From DATKNA01 sp963755755 (lineage in GTDB: Bacteria; Actinomycetota; Actinomycetes; Actinomycetales; Kineosporiaceae): 64,000 nt of DNA. Both the position numbers and the translations under genes were made by a program. Below, one piece after another: positions 52,919 to 62,000 of the stretch (position 1 is its first letter; every line of letters begins with the position of its first letter). The notes below the pieces were generated by a model. It saw nothing but the letters and a program-made list of their open reading frames with translations. It was not told the DNA's origin and searched no databases. The stretch spans positions 329,753 through 393,752 of the forward strand of contig CAVWLJ010000004.1 in NCBI GenBank assembly GCA_963755755.1. The letters are read 5' to 3'.

Positions 52919-54199
52919 GTGGCAACCATCGAGGACATCGGAGCGCGGGAGATCCTGGACTCGCGCGGCAACCCCACGGTCGAGGTCGAGGTGCTCCTCG
53001 ACGACGGGACCACGGCCCGGGCGGGCGTCCCCTCCGGCGCGTCGACCGGCGCGTTCGAGGCGGTCGAGCGCCGGGACGGCGACAAGGGCCGCTACGGCGG
53101 CAAGGGCGTCGAGCAGGCGGTGGACGCGGTCGTCGAGCAGATCGGGCCCGCGCTGGTCGGCTACGAGGCCACCGAGCAGCGGCTCGTGGACCAGGCGATG
53201 CTCGACCTCGACGGCACGGACAACAAGGCCGATCTCGGGGCGAACGCGATCCTCGGCGTCTCCCTCGCCGTCGCGAAGGCCGCGGCCGAATCCGCCGGGC
53301 TGCACCTCTTCCGCTACGTCGGCGGCCCCAACGCGCACGTGCTGCCGGTCCCGATGCTGAACATCCTCAACGGCGGCGCGCACGCCGACGGGGGCGTCGA
53401 CATCCAGGAGTTCATGATCGCCCCGATCGGCGCAGCGAGCTTCCGGGAGGCGCTGCGCTGGGGCGCGGAGACCTACCACGCGCTCAAGTCGGTGCTCAAG
53501 GGCAAGGGGCTCGCGACCGGCCTGGGCGACGAGGGCGGCTTCGCCCCGAGCCTGCCGACGAACCGCGACGCGCTCGAGCTCGTCGCGACCGCCGTGGAGC
53601 AGGCCGGCTTCCGGCTGGGCAGCGACATCGCCCTGGCGCTCGACGTCGCGGCCACGGAGTTCCACGCCGACGGCGGCTACCGCTTCGAGGGCAGCACGCG
53701 CAGCAGCGACGAGATGATCGAGTACTACCGGGGGCTGGTCGACGCCTTCCCGCTGGTCTCCATCGAGGACCCGCTGTCGGAGGAGGACTGGGAGGGCTGG
53801 ACGGCGATGACCAGGGCGCTGGGCGACCGCGTGCAGATCGTCGGCGACGACCTCTTCGTCACCAACCCGGTCCGGCTGCAGCGGGGCATCGACGCCGGCG
53901 CCGCGAACGCGCTGCTGGTCAAGGTCAACCAGATCGGCACGCTCACCGAGACGCTCGACGCCGTCGACCTCGCCCACCGCAGCGGCTACCGGACGATGAT
54001 GAGCCACCGTTCCGGGGAGACCGAGGACACCACGATCGCGGACCTCGCCGTCGCCGTCGGCTCCGGCCAGATCAAGACGGGCGCGCCCGCCCGCTCGGAG
54101 CGGGTCGCGAAGTACAACCAGCTCCTGCGGATCGAGGAGGAGCTCGACGAGGCCGCGCTCTACGCCGGTGCCTCGGCGTTCCCGCGCCACCGGGACTGA
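52919..54199 (+). CDS. eno: enolase
   Basis: Glycolytic 2-phosphoglycerate dehydratase, 426 aa, intact. IGAREILDSRGNPTVEVEVL, SGASTGAFEAVERRDGD, GDEGGFAPSLPTNRDALE (catalytic Glu), SIEDPLSEEDWEGW (Mg ligand), LLVKVNQIGTLTETLDA (catalytic Lys) and MSHRSGETEDTTIADLA. Leaderless start at GTG 52919. Followed by divIC, DUF501 and ppx, a conserved actinobacterial order. Confidence 0.98.
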   Translation: MATIEDIGAREILDSRGNPTVEVEVLLDDGTTARAGVPSGASTGAFEAVERRDGDKGRYGGKGVEQAVDAVVEQIGPALVGYEATEQRLVDQAMLDLDGTDNKADLGANAILGVSLAVAKAAAESAGLHLFRYVGGPNAHVLPVPMLNILNGGAHADGGVDIQEFMIAPIGAASFREALRWGAETYHALKSVLKGKGLATGLGDEGGFAPSLPTNRDALELVATAVEQAGFRLGSDIALALDVAATEFHADGGYRFEGSTRSSDEMIEYYRGLVDAFPLVSIEDPLSEEDWEGWTAMTRALGDRVQIVGDDLFVTNPVRLQRGIDAGAANALLVKVNQIGTLTETLDAVDLAHRSGYRTMMSHRSGETEDTTIADLAVAVGSGQIKTGAPARSERVAKYNQLLRIEEELDEAALYAGASAFPRHRD

Positions 54200-54293
54200 A
54201 GGCCTCAGGGCGCGTCGGAAGTCGTGACGGGGCGGGGCATGGCATGGTCGGACCGATCGGCCGAACCGACCCACGGCGAAAGGGGGTGCCGGC

Positions 54294-54950
54294 ATGGCTC
54301 CGCGACGTCCGGTACCCCCCGGACGCTCCGGGCGGTCCGCGGGCGGCGGTCGCGCCGCCACCCGCTCCGCGACTCCGCGCCCTGGCCCCACCCGCTCCGG
54401 CCCCTCCGTCCCGGTCCGGCGCCCGGCGCAGCCCCGCCGGCCCGCCGCTCGTGCGACGGCGTCCGGAGAGGCGCGGCCGCCCCGCGCACCGCGACCGCGG
54501 GCGGGTGCCCCGGCCCGGACGCCGAGACGGCTGCCCCTGGCCCGGCCGGTGACCATGATGTCCGGCGTCCTCGTCATCCTGGCGCTGCTCATCGCCCCCT
54601 ACGTGCGGCCCTACCTCGCCCAGCGCTCGCAGGTCGCGGAGGGCAAGGAGGATCTGGTGCGCCTCCAGCAGGAGGTGGACGCGCTGCAGGCGCAGCGCGA
54701 CCGGTGGAACGACCCCGACTACGTGAAGGCGCAGGCCCGCTCCCGGTTGCACATGGTGATGCCCGGGGAGGTCGGCTACGTCAACCTCGAGCCCGGACGG
54801 CGGACGACGGCGCGCACCGACCCGCGCAGCGCCGCCGCCGCGGTGCCGCCCGGCTCGGACCAGGCCTGGTACGGCACGCTCTGGCAGTCGGTCCGGTCGG
54901 CGGGGACGCCGACGCCGCCGGTGCCGGCACCCACCCCGGTCACCCCGTGA
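54294..54950 (+). CDS. septum-formation initiator, FtsB/DivIC family
   Basis: A 218-aa bitopic division protein. A long Arg/Pro/Ala-rich N-terminal tail (~1-85), one TM helix (MMSGVLVILALLIAPYVRPY), then an extracytoplasmic coiled coil (SQVAEGKEDLVRLQQEVDAL) and the family block WNDPDYVKAQARSRLHMVMP, with GEVGYV. It would bridge FtsQ/FtsL in the divisome. AAAGGGGG precedes the ATG. The basic disordered tail is longer than in most FtsB proteins. Confidence 0.85.
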   Translation: MAPRRPVPPGRSGRSAGGGRAATRSATPRPGPTRSGPSVPVRRPAQPRRPAARATASGEARPPRAPRPRAGAPARTPRRLPLARPVTMMSGVLVILALLIAPYVRPYLAQRSQVAEGKEDLVRLQQEVDALQAQRDRWNDPDYVKAQARSRLHMVMPGEVGYVNLEPGRRTTARTDPRSAAAAVPPGSDQAWYGTLWQSVRSAGTPTPPVPAPTPVTP

Positions 54951-54954
54951 CGCC

Positions 54955-55476
54955 GTGACGCTGACGGACCACGCCGACCTGGCCGCCGTCGAGGCGCAGC
55001 TCGGGCGCCCCCCGCGCGGGGTGGTGGGCGTCGCCCACCGCTGCCCCTGCGGGCTGCCCGACGTGGTGACGACGGCGCCCCGGCTCGACGACGGCACGCC
55101 GTTCCCCACCACCTTCTACCTCACCTGCCCCCGCGCGGTGAGCGCCGTCGGCACGCTGGAGGCCTCGGGGCTCATGCGCGAGATGACCGCGCGCCTGGAG
55201 GAGGACCCGGAGCTCGCCGGCCGCCATCGCGCCGCCCACGAGGACTACCTGCGCCGGCGACGCGAGCTCGAGGACGAGCTGGGTGAGGTGCCGGAGATCG
55301 CCGGCGTCTCCGCCGGGGGGATGCCCGGCCGGGTGAAGTGCCTGCACGTCCTCGTCGCGCACGCGCTCGCCGCGGGCCCCGGGGTCGACCCGCTCGGGGA
55401 CGAGGCGCTCGCGCTGCTCCCGCCCTGGTGGGCGGCGGGGCCGTGTGTCCGCCCCGAGCCGGAGGACGGCGCATGA
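54955..55476 (+). CDS. DUF501 family protein
   Basis: A 173-aa protein of the DUF501 family, regularly between divIC and ppx in actinobacteria; biochemical role unknown. Conserved segments: QLGRPPRGVVGVAHRCPCGL, FPTTFYLTCPRAVSAVGTLE and the C-terminal GMPGRVKCLHVLVAHALA, with paired Cys (RCPCG, TCP, KCLH) that could bind metal. Four nt after divIC; its stop overlaps the ppx ATG. Confidence 0.9.
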   Translation: MTLTDHADLAAVEAQLGRPPRGVVGVAHRCPCGLPDVVTTAPRLDDGTPFPTTFYLTCPRAVSAVGTLEASGLMREMTARLEEDPELAGRHRAAHEDYLRRRRELEDELGEVPEIAGVSAGGMPGRVKCLHVLVAHALAAGPGVDPLGDEALALLPPWWAAGPCVRPEPEDGA

Positions 55477-56416
55477 CCAGGGTCGCCGCCGTCGACTGCG
55501 GCACGAACTCCCTGCGGCTGCTCGTCGCCGACGTCGACCCCGCCGCCGGGACCGTGGACGACGTCGACCGCCGCACGGAGATCGTGCGCCTCGGTCAGGG
55601 CGTCGACGCCACGGGCCGGATCGCCGCGCGAGGCCCTCGACCGGACCCTCGCCGTCGCCCGGTTCTACGCGGCCGTCGTCGCCGAGGCCGGCGCCGAACG
55701 CATCGGCGTCGTCGCGACCTCCGCGCTGCGCGACGCGGCGAACGGGGAGGCGTTCACGGCGGGGATCCGCGACGTGCTCGGCGTCGAGCCCCGGATCGTC
55801 AGCGGGGACGTCGAGGCCCGGCTCTCGTTCGCCGGCGCCGTCCGGGCGCTGAGCGACCGGGACGGGCCCTACCTGGTCGTCGACATCGGAGGCGGCTCCA
55901 CGGAGGTCGTCCTCGGGGACACGGCCGACGGGCCGATCCAGGCGCGCAGCGTGGACGTGGGCTCCGTGCGCCTCACCGAGCGTCACCTGCACTCGGATCC
56001 GCCGAGCGCCGGACGAGGTCGAGCGGGCTCGCGCCGACGTGGCCGAGGCGATCGACGCCGTCGCGGCGGTCGTCCCACTGGCCCGGGCCCGCACCCTGGT
56101 GGGCGTCGCCGGCACGGTCACGACGCTGACCGCGCACGCCCTCGCGCTGCCGACCTACGACTCCGCCGCCGTCGACGGTGCCGTGCTGCCGGTCGACGAG
56201 CTCCGTGCCGCCTGCGCCGACATGCTCGCGAGGTCCCGGGCCGCGCGCGCCGAACTCCCGTACCTCGAGCAGGGCCGGGTCGACGTCATCGGGGCCGGCG
56301 CCCTGGTGTGGAGCGAGGTGCTCGGCCGTGTGCAGCGCGAGGCGGGCGTCCACGAGGCCGTCACGAGCGAGCACGACATCCTCGACGGCGTCGCCTGGTC
56401 GCTGGCGGAGGGCTGA
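55473..56416 (+). CDS. ppx: Ppx/GppA exopolyphosphatase/pppGpp phosphatase, frameshifted twice
   Basis: ASKHA-fold phosphatase acting on polyphosphate or pppGpp. VAAVDCGTNSLRLLVADVD, EALDRTLAVARFYAAVVAE, GVVATSALRDAANGEAF, YLVVDIGGGSTEVVLGD, VGVAGTVTTLTAHALAL and the C-terminal VTSEHDILDGVAWSLAEG. Shifts near 55630 and 56010 break the frame; the three parts join naturally. The ATG overlaps DUF501 (ATGA). The short form (about 313 aa, no extra C-terminal domain) is typical of actinobacterial Ppx1. Confidence 0.9.
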
Positions 56417-56445
56417 CCCCGACGGGCCCGCCGGCGAGGATGGGC

Positions 56446-56451
56446 TACGGT
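56446..56451 (+). promoter_or_regulatory. -10 element TACGGT before the lipoprotein gene
   Basis: TACGGT ends 8 nt before the GTG at 56460; a leaderless or near-leaderless transcript is likely. Confidence 0.42.
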
Positions 56452-56459
56452 GGCGACGC

Positions 56460-57114
56460 GTGAGCGGATGCAGCAGACGCCGGGCCCTCGCCGTGGCGAG
56501 CCTCGCGATCCTCCCGCTCGCGGCCTGCTCGGTGCCGCGGGAGGCGGACGTCGTGGGAAGCCGGTCGACGGCGGACCCGCCGTCGGCGTCCGTCTTCGCC
56601 GTCGCCCTCGATGCCCATCGTGGAGGTCAGACCGGCGACCGCGACGCCCTCGGCGTCCGCGTCGCCCGTCGCGTCACCGAAGCCGACCCCGGTGAAGCCG
56701 CCGGTCCCGCCCAAGGTGCCGGGGTACACCCTCGGCGCGGCCCCGCGGTCGGTCCCCAACCCGATGACCGGGGTCAAGGGCGCCGCCGACGTCTTCGGCG
56801 CCATGACCGTGCGGTCGGTGTCGAGGAAGGGCGCCCCGGTGGGGCTGCTGTTCCTCTTCGCCGTCCGCCCGCAGTACCTCGACAACAGCCAGGTGACGAA
56901 GGCCGTCGCCTCCCGGCTCGCGACCTCCGTGACCAAGGGCGGGGTGCCGCTGCACCAGCAGCGCTTCGGCCGGCGCACGGTGTCCGCGGGCTCGTCGGGC
57001 AAGAACGGGACGATCGTGCTCTGGTGCGCGGACGGCGTGCTCACGGTCGTCGTCGGCGGCGCCGATCCGGCCGTCGTCACCGGCTTCGCGAAGGCCCTGT
57101 CGGCCGCCTCCTGA
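56460..57114 (+). CDS. small secreted lipoprotein, frameshifted
   Basis: Signal with lipobox LAAC (Cys ~21: SLAILPLAACSVPREADV), a Thr/Pro/Ser-rich linker, then a compact C-terminal domain (GAADVFGAMTVRSVSRKGAP, LFLFAVRPQYLDN, IVLWCADGVLTVVVGGADPA). A shift near 56605 lies in the linker. No family recognised; similar small lipoproteins occur widely in actinobacteria. Anchored outside the membrane by lipidation. Confidence 0.7.
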
Positions 57115-57155
57115 CCCTCGCACGCCGTTCGCGCGCCGACACGGCGGCACCGGCC

Positions 57156-57161
57156 TAAGGT
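57156..57161 (+). promoter_or_regulatory. -10 element TAAGGT, leaderless hydrolase promoter
   Basis: TAAGGT ends 7 nt before the ATG at 57169 and supports that start over the GTG at 57160. Confidence 0.5.
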
Positions 57162-57168
57162 GTGCGCC

Positions 57169-57852
57169 ATGGGATCGATGGTGACCTTCGCGAGCAACGG
57201 CGGCACGGCTGACGGCTACCTGGCGGAGGCCGAGGGCGGCGGCCCCGGGCTCATCCTGGTGCAGGAGTGGTGGGGCCTGGTCGGGCACATCAAGGACGTC
57301 GCCGAGCGCTTCGCGTCCGCCGGGTTCACGACGCTGGCACCGGACTTCTTCCACGGCGCGGCCACCGGCGAGCCCGACGAGGCCATGCGGCTGATGATGG
57401 GCCTGGCGATGGACCAGGCCGCGAAGGACGTCGCGGGCGCGGCCGCGTACCTCTCCGGGCTCGACGCGGTGACGAGTCAGGAGATCGGCGTCGTCGGCTT
57501 CTGCATGGGCGGCTCGCTCGCGCTCTGGAGCGCGACGATCGCGGAGAACATCAGCGCCGCCGTCGGGTTCTACCCCGCCGTCCCGTGGGAGCGGATGAAC
57601 CCCTCCTGGGGCAGCTACGCCGGCAAGGCCGCGCTCATCCACGCCTCCGAGGAGGACGGGACGTCGAAGGCGCCGGGCATCCAGACCGCGATCAACGCCA
57701 TCGAGGAGGCCGGTGGCACCGTCGAGGTGCACGACTACCCCGGCACCCACCACGCCTTCTTCAACAACGAGCGGCCGGAGGTGCACGACCCGGCCGCCTC
57801 GGAGGAGGCGTGGGAGCGGACGGTCACGTTCCTGCACGAGCACCTGGGCTGA
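57169..57852 (+). CDS. dienelactone hydrolase family protein
   Basis: A 227-aa alpha/beta hydrolase with a Cys nucleophile in VVGFCMGGSLALWSA (GxCxGG) and a His in HDYPGTHHAFFNNERPEVHD; the Asp/Glu member probably lies in EEDGTSKAP. The N-terminal VQEWWGLVGHIKDVAERFAS is typical of dienelactone hydrolases. No aromatic-degradation genes are near, so the true substrate is unknown. Intact. Confidence 0.9.
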   Translation: MGSMVTFASNGGTADGYLAEAEGGGPGLILVQEWWGLVGHIKDVAERFASAGFTTLAPDFFHGAATGEPDEAMRLMMGLAMDQAAKDVAGAAAYLSGLDAVTSQEIGVVGFCMGGSLALWSATIAENISAAVGFYPAVPWERMNPSWGSYAGKAALIHASEEDGTSKAPGIQTAINAIEEAGGTVEVHDYPGTHHAFFNNERPEVHDPAASEEAWERTVTFLHEHLG

Positions 57853-57917
57853 CGCTGCCCTCCCTCCCGCCGCACCTCCTGCCGCACCCGGCCACCGGGG
57901 ACCTCTTCGACTCCCCG

Positions 57918-58706
57918 GTGCCGCCGGGCACGGGCTGGCCCGGTGACCCCTCGACGCCCGACACACCTGTCGCTCACGACGGCGAGGCGGTGCGGGCCCT
58001 CGCCACCGGCGCCATCGACCTCGCGGCGCTCGAGGCATGCGTCGGGGTCTGCCGGGCGTGCCCGCGCCTGGTCGCCTGGCGCGAGGAGGTCGCGCGGACG
58101 AAGCGGCGCTCGTTCGCCGCCGAGCCCTACTGGGGCAGGCCGGTGCCCGGCTGGGGCGACGAGCGGGCGTGGCTGCTGGTCGTCGGACTGGCCCCGGCGG
58201 CGCAGGGCGGCAACCGGACCGGCCGGATCTTCACCGGGGACCGCTCCGGCGACTGGATCTTCGGGGCGCTGCACCGGGCCGGTCTCGCCACCCAGCCGCA
58301 CAGCGTGCACGCCGCCGACGGGCAGCGCCTGGTGGGGGCCCGGATGGCGGCCCCGGTCCGCTGCGCCCCGCCGGCCAACAAGCCCACGCCCGCCGAGCGG
58401 GACACCTGCGCCCCCTGGTTCGACCGGGAGGTGCGGCTGCTGGAGCCGACGCTCCGGGTCGTCCTCGCGCTCGGCGGCTTCGCCTGGGAGGTGTTCCTCG
58501 CCGCGGCGGCGCGGCTCGGCTGGACCGTCCCACAGCCGCGGCCGAGGTTCGCCCACGGCGCCGCGACGACCCTGTCGCGGCCGGGGGCCGCGCCGGTGAC
58601 GCTGCTCGCGACCTACCACGTCAGCCAGCAGAACACCTTCACCGGGCGACTCACCGAGGCGATGCTCGACGACGTCCTCGCCGCGGCCCGCGACCTCGGC
58701 GCCTGA
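57918..58706 (+). CDS. type 5 uracil-DNA glycosylase (UDGb)
   Basis: Family 5 UDG removing uracil and deaminated bases from GC-rich DNA. Signature GLAPAAQGGNRTGRIFTGD, four Cys for an Fe-S cluster (CRAC pair; APVRCAPPANK; DTCAPWFDRE), and the C-terminal YHVSQQNTFTGRLTEAML. The start is unclear: the same open frame and family-like sequence (HPATGDLFDSPVPPGTG) extend about 60 nt upstream to 57849 without an ATG/GTG/TTG, so a CTG start or a lost codon is possible; GTG 57918 is the first usual start. Confidence 0.87.
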   Translation: MPPGTGWPGDPSTPDTPVAHDGEAVRALATGAIDLAALEACVGVCRACPRLVAWREEVARTKRRSFAAEPYWGRPVPGWGDERAWLLVVGLAPAAQGGNRTGRIFTGDRSGDWIFGALHRAGLATQPHSVHAADGQRLVGARMAAPVRCAPPANKPTPAERDTCAPWFDREVRLLEPTLRVVLALGGFAWEVFLAAAARLGWTVPQPRPRFAHGAATTLSRPGAAPVTLLATYHVSQQNTFTGRLTEAMLDDVLAAARDLGA

Positions 58707-58818
58707 CTCCCGCCGGAGGCCTCCCTCGCCGCCACCAAACCGCCGCGCCGTCTGGTCCGAACGGGTGACGACGGGCGGTCGTGCTGACCACCCGTCGCTC
58801 GAGTGGAGGTCGGGGCGC

Positions 58819-59244
58819 ATGAACGGGACGCCGAGGGGTGCCGGCGTGGACACCGCCGTCCGGCGCTACGTCCGCGCGCGCTTGGCGCCGGTCTGCGGGG
58901 TGGCTCGCGCCGACGAGCTCGCGACGGCGGTGGTGGCGCAGGTCGGCGCCGATGCCTGCGCGGGCTTCGACCCGGAGGCCTACCGGACCGCCGCGCGCGT
59001 CGTTGACCAGGCCCTCAGCCGGCCGGCGCAGCTCGGCGCGCCCACAGCGAGCGGGGGGTCCGCCGCGGCTCGCCTGGCCGCCGCCGTCGAGGAGCTGCCT
59101 GCGCCGCTGCGCGACGTCATCGTGCTCCGGACCTTCGTCGGCTTGAGCCGGGACGAGGCGGCGCGCGCCCTCGGCGTCAGCGATCGGACCGTGCTCCGCC
59201 GCCAGCACGCGGGATTGGCCCGGTTGCGGGACGAGCACGGCTGA
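58819..59244 (+). CDS. short sigma-70-like protein, region 4 with degenerate region 2
   Basis: A 141-aa protein. The C-terminal half is a sigma region 4 HTH (LRDVIVLRTFVGLSRDEAAR, ALGVSDRTVLRRQHAGLARL). The N-terminal ~70 residues (VRRYVRARLAPVCG, ADELATAVVAQVGADA) look like a shortened region 2 lacking the usual -10 recognition helix, as in a trimmed ECF/SigD-like factor. It may be a weak or modulatory sigma or a DNA-binding regulator. GGAGG lies upstream of the ATG at 58819. No anti-sigma gene is adjacent. Confidence 0.7.
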   Translation: MNGTPRGAGVDTAVRRYVRARLAPVCGVARADELATAVVAQVGADACAGFDPEAYRTAARVVDQALSRPAQLGAPTASGGSAAARLAAAVEELPAPLRDVIVLRTFVGLSRDEAARALGVSDRTVLRRQHAGLARLRDEHG

Positions 59245-59292
59245 CCGCTGGCAGGGTCGGACGATCTCGCCGAACTGTTCGCAGGTGGTCGG

Positions 59293-61040
59293 CTAGGTCC
59301 GGTCGGCGGTCAGCAGCTGGGTGGCGGCGAGCTCGGCGTAGAGCGTGTCCGCCGCCAGCAGCTCGCGGATGGCTGCCGGTCGCGCGGACCTGCCCGTGAT
59401 CGAGGACGACGATCCGGTCTGCCGACACGACCGTGGACAGCCGGTGGGCGACGGCGAGGACGGTCGTCGTCCGCGCGACCTCGGTGACGACCTCCCGGAG
59501 TGCGCGTTCGTTGCGGGCGTCGAGCTGGGAGGTCGCCTCGTCGAGCAGCAGCACGGCCGGGCGCCGGAGCAGCGCGCGGGCGATCGCGAGCCGCTGCCGC
59601 TCACCGCCGGAGAGCAGGACGCCGCGGGTGCCGACGAGGGTTTCCAGACCGTCGGGCAACCGGGCGACGAGCTCGTCGAGCCGCGTCCGCGCGAGCACGT
59701 CCGCGACGTCCTCGGGCGTCGCGGACGGCGCCGCGTACACCAGGTTCTCCCCGAACGTGCCCTCCAGCGCCGGGGCGTCCTGCTCGACGTAGCCGATGAG
59801 CCGGCGCAGGTCGTGCAGGGGGAGCGCCACGACGTCCATCCCGCCGATCTCGATCCGGCCGACGTCGAGCTCGTAGAACCGCATGAGCAGCGAGAACAGG
59901 GTGGTCTTCCCGGCACCCGAGGGGCCGACCACGGCGGTCAGCCCCGGCGCGGGCGCCTCGAAGGTGACGTCGCGCGAGCACCTCGTCGCGCCCCGGGTAG
60001 GTGAACCGGACACCCTCGAAGCGGACGCCGAGAGCGCCCGCCGGAGCCGGCTTCGGCGGGGCCGGCGTCGGCGCGGGCGGCGGGACGACGATGAACGGGA
60101 CCTCCTCCACGGACATCGCGTCGACCGCCTGGATGCGGTCGACCGCGGCCAGGCCCTGCTGCAGCGTCGAGACGCCGCCGACGAGCTGGCCGATCGGCTG
60201 GATGAGGTAGAAGAGGTAGAGCAGGAACGCCACCAGCGTGGACACCGGCAGGCTGCCGCTCGCGACGAGCGCGCCGCCGACACCGAGGACGGCGAGGAAG
60301 GGCACCTGGATCGACAGGCCGGTGACGGCGGTGAGCAGGGCGTTGAGCCGGACGCTCCGGACGCCCGCCGTGTACGCCTCCTGCACGGCCTCGTCGACCC
60401 GCGCGATCTCCTGCGCCTCGGTTCCGCTCGCCTTCACGGTGCGGGCGGCGCCGAGCGTGCGGTAGAGCTGCCTCGCGATGGCCGACACCGCGTCCTGCGC
60501 GGCACGCAGCGCGGTCCGGATCCGCGGCACGACGACGCCGACGGTGACGCCGACCCCGACCAGGACGGTCATCGAGACGCCGAGCAGCCGCAGGTCCAGC
60601 CAGCCCATGAGGATCAGGGCGCCGACGAAGCGCAGCGACCCGTCGACGAGGTCCACCAGCGCCGTCGTCGCCGCCGAGCGGAGCAGGGAGCTGTCCGCGG
60701 TGATCCTGCTGACGAGGTCGCCGGGCGAGCTGTGGTCGAGCTCGTCGATCCGCAGCCGGACCATCCGCCGGGTCAGCTGCTGCCGGACGTCGCGCACGAC
60801 GCGCTCGGCGGTGCGGCCGAGGACGGCGCTGTTCGCGGCCGTCAGCAGGGCGGCGGCGACGACGAGCGCGGCGAGCCCGACGACCGGGCCGACGAGGGAG
60901 CCGCCGCCGGAGAGGGTGTCGATGACGCGCTTCGCGACGAGCGGCTGCACGAGCCCGGCCGCACCGGCGAGCAGCGCGAGGAACGTCCCGACGAGCAGCG
61001 CGCCGGTGTGCGGCCTGGCGTAGGCGAGGAGGCGGCGCAC
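59293..61040 (-). CDS. ABC transporter, exporter half-type with fused ATPase, frameshifted
   Basis: Type-1 ABC exporter (about 580 aa): six TM helices (residues 1-310), then an ATPase with VGPSGAGKTTLFSLLMRFY, Q-loop GYVEQDAPALEGTFGENLVY, LSGGERQRLAIARALLRRPA, LLLDEATSQLDARNERAL and AVAHRLSTV. A Pro/Ala-rich stretch (VVPPPAPTPAPPKPAP) links TM and ATPase. Shifts near 59975 and 59380; the natural C-terminus is ELLAADTLYAELAATQLLTA. It could export lipids, peptides or drugs; no partner half-transporter is next to it. Confidence 0.88.
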
Positions 61041-61073
61041 CCGCTCATCCTCGCTCCCAGGTGTGCGGAGCGA

Positions 61074-61849
61074 TCAGGCGAGGGTGGCGTGCATCTCCCA
61101 GACGAGGACCTCCGCCGGCTCGAGCGCCGTGACCTGCTGGCCGCCGTACAGTGATCCGGGCCGCGTCGCCGGCGTCCAGACGCCCGCGTCCTCGAGCGCG
61201 ACGGCGCCGCGCGGCGACGAACAGGTGCACGAACGGAGCCTCCGGCAGCTGCACCGTCTCGCCCGGCCTGCAGGCGGGCCGCCAGCAGCGCCGCGTACCG
61301 GTTCTGGATGTGGATCGCGGTGTGCTCCGTCGTACTTCTCCATGCCGCAGGCGACCGGGAGCAGGCCGCCGCGCATGAGCTCGTCGTCGATCTCGAGCTG
61401 CTCGTAGCCGGGCGTGATGCCGCCCTCGTCGGGCACGACCCACATCTGCACGAAGTGCACCGGGTCGGCGTGCGTGTCGCCGCCCGTGAGCCGCCACGAG
61501 TCGTTCTTCTCCGAGTGCAGGATCCCGGTGCCGGCGCTCATGCGCTGGGCGAGGCCCGGGATAGATGACGCCGCTGTGGCCCTGGGAGTCCTGGTGGACC
61601 AGCGACCCTGCAGCACCCAGGTGACGATCTCCATGTCGCGGTGCGGGTGGGTCTCGAACCCGGTGCCCGGGCGCGACGAGGTCGTCGTTGTTGACGAGCA
61701 GCAGGCCGTAGTGGGTGTTCGCCGGCTCGTGGTGGCGCCCGAACGGAGAACGAGTGCTTCGAGTCCAGCCAGCCGATCTTCGTGCTGAACCGGTCGGAGC
61801 CGCGTCGCAGGTCGACGCTCGGCTCGAGGGTGCGGGTGGTCTGGCTCAT
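61074..61849 (-). CDS. pirin family protein, multiply frameshifted
   Basis: Bicupin pirin: start MSQTTRTLEPSVDLRRGSDR, KIGWLDSKHSFSF, then in other frames THPHRDMEIVTWVLQG, the metal-site region MSAGTGILHSEKNDSWRLTG, HFVQMWVVPDEGGITPGYEQ and C-terminal ALEPAEVLVWEMHATLA. At least five one-base shifts (61205-61750) are needed. Bacterial pirins include quercetinases and regulators; function here unknown. The extreme indel density matches the poor sequence further right. Confidence 0.75.
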
Positions 61850-61879
61850 GGGGAACTCCTCGCCGGACCTGGTTGAAAC

Positions 61880-61998
61880 TTGAATCACTTGCCCGCAACC
61901 GGCTCCAGCTCCGCGCTATTCCGGGGAGGACGCCGTCCCCCCCCGCTCCTTCGGGGCTTGCCCCCGCCTCTCCGGCCCCCCCCCGCAACCGGGTCCGG
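61880..61998. other. low-complexity spacer with long C runs
   Basis: Contains CCCCCCCC near 61940 and CCCCCCCCC near 61980, flanked by two copies of CGCAACCGG (about 61892 and 61985). No gene. Homopolymers like these are prone to sequencing error or slippage. Confidence 0.5.
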
Positions 61999-62000
61999 CA

